DNA of 6,829 bases, from contig JALWDV010000762.1 of NCBI GenBank assembly GCA_027036755.1, positions 1 through 6,829 on the forward strand, written 5' to 3'. Origin of the DNA: Anaerolineae bacterium. GTDB taxonomy: Bacteria; Chloroflexota; Anaerolineae; J102. The number at the start of each line of letters is the position of its first letter. The first letter of the stretch is position 1. The translations under genes and the position numbers were made by a program. The notes beneath the pieces are model-generated. The model worked only from the letters and a program-made list of their open reading frames with translations, was not told the DNA's origin and made no database searches. This document shows, one piece after another, positions 6,138 to 6,829 of the stretch.

Positions 6138-6829
6138 ATGGAATTGCAACAGGCGGACCTCGATTACTTCGCCCGGGGAACATGGCAAAATCCCCAATTT
6201 TGGCGGCGATTTGGCGGCCAGCCAGATTTCGATGGCGCACGCGTGCTGGATGTCGGCTGCGGGCATGGCAGCATGGTCATCTACATCGCCCGGGCGGGCG
6301 CAGCAAAAACGGTGGGGCTGGATTTGAATTGCAAGCTCATCGCATTCGCCAACGCCAATCTGGCGCAAAATTACCCTGACCTCGCACCGCGCGTCACGTT
6401 TCGATGTCAGGATCTGCGCGACTATCCTGAAGACGCCGCTTTCGATTACATCATCTCGAAAGACAGCTTCGAGCACATCATCGATCTGCGCGGCATGTTG
6501 CAGGAGATGAAGAAACGGCTCAGGCCCGGCGGTCGGATTTACGCGGGCTTCGGTCCCCTTTACAACAGCCCCTTCGGCGATCACGACTACACAAAATCGC
6601 GGCTCCCCTGGCGTCATCTGATGTTGGGCGAAGAGAAGCTGGTGGCGCGGGTCAATCATCGCTGGAAGACCGATCGCATCCACAGCCTGCACGATCTGGG
6701 ACTGAACGGCCTGTCGCTGGCCGAGTATGAGCGCATCTTCGCGGAATCGGGATTGAAGATCGTGGATTTTCGCCCCAACAGCAGCGATAAACTCATCTCG
6801 AAACTCTTTGCGCTGCCCGCCCGCTTCCG
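6138..6829 (+). CDS. Class I SAM-dependent methyltransferase (3' end beyond window)
   Basis: The reading frame opens at ATG 6138 and stays open for 230 codons to the right edge, so the C-terminus is missing. It has the Rossmann-fold methyltransferase motifs in order: motif I VLDVGCGHG (36-44), the acidic end of strand 2 VGLDLN (59-64, Asp62, expected to bind the SAM ribose), a third motif RCQDLRD (89-95), DYIISKDSFEHI (103-114) at motif IV and LRPGGRIYAG (128-137) at motif V. The EHI-x-RPGG layout is that of the Methyltransf_11/25 type, which methylates small molecules, lipids, sugars or quinones; the substrate cannot be read from this. Another in-frame ATG at 6129 (adding MPA) is possible, but it overlaps the predicted -10, and neither start has a ribosome-binding site. 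It diverges from the secreted-protein gene and seems functionally separate from the leftward genes. Confidence 0.9.
   Translation, partial: MELQQADLDYFARGTWQNPQFWRRFGGQPDFDGARVLDVGCGHGSMVIYIARAGAAKTVGLDLNCKLIAFANANLAQNYPDLAPRVTFRCQDLRDYPEDAAFDYIISKDSFEHIIDLRGMLQEMKKRLRPGGRIYAGFGPLYNSPFGDHDYTKSRLPWRHLMLGEEKLVARVNHRWKTDRIHSLHDLGLNGLSLAEYERIFAESGLKIVDFRPNSSDKLISKLFALPARF

Noticed and set aside
5954..6379. 141-codon plus-strand frame across the intergenic region
   Set aside because: It overlaps the methyltransferase in another frame, turns into Arg/Gly-rich shadow sequence and has no ribosome-binding site or family resemblance.
6102..6692. 196-codon minus-strand frame over the methyltransferase
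   Set aside because: The plus-strand frame carries the ordered SAM-binding motifs; the minus frame is its shadow.
1..6829. CRISPR arrays, insertion sequences, tRNA or rRNA genes, phage or defence genes
   Set aside because: No regularly spaced repeats, transposase motifs, terminal inverted repeats with target duplications, tRNA-like cloverleaf or defence-protein motifs were found on either strand.

Overview
The window reads as an ordinary chromosomal stretch of a GC-rich, probably Chloroflexota bacterium (Anaerolineae, Caldilineae or a relative). The main pointer is the secreted 797-residue protein. It ends in a Leu-Tyr-Leu-Pro-Met-Met tail like the short hydrophobic YLPL-type tails I recall on many exported Chloroflexota proteins, and it carries a Ser/Pro/Ala/Thr linker after its signal peptide and an SdrD B-like repeat near its end. 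This taxonomic call is inference from sequence style only. No rRNA or other marker gene is present.

Layout: four genes lie on the minus strand and one partial gene on the plus strand. From right to left on the minus strand these are: (i) a secreted multidomain protein with a glycoside-hydrolase-like barrel (3416-5809), closed by a hairpin at 3366-3400; (ii) a short, catalytic-domain-only sugar transferase for polyprenyl-phosphate-linked glycan synthesis (2515-3276), closed by a good intrinsic terminator at 2461-2490; (iii) a MoxR-family AAA+ ATPase (1422-2378) with its own likely promoter at 2424-2453; and (iv) a DUF58 membrane protein (115-1392) 29 nt after the MoxR gene. The two last genes form the classic MoxR-DUF58 pair, and the 114 bases after them hold only a GC-rich hairpin and a very compact G-quadruplex motif. 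On the plus strand, diverging from the secreted-protein gene across a 328-base intergenic region, a class I SAM-dependent methyltransferase starts at 6138 and runs off the right edge.

Working together: MoxR ATPases paired with DUF58 proteins are generally thought to act as chaperone-like modules for membrane or envelope complexes. The sugar transferase would add the first sugar-phosphate to a lipid carrier for an exopolysaccharide or surface glycan. The secreted protein is probably an extracellular carbohydrate-active or carbohydrate-binding protein. The shared theme is the cell envelope, but the terminators and promoter suggest three separate minus-strand transcription units rather than one operon.

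I do not see a clearly new biological system. The points most worth a second look are the unclassified barrel protein with its embedded Ca-binding-like loops, a cre/LacI-type operator in front of it, a methyltransferase gene whose -10 spacing predicts a leaderless mRNA, and the G-quadruplex/hairpin at the end of the DUF58 gene.
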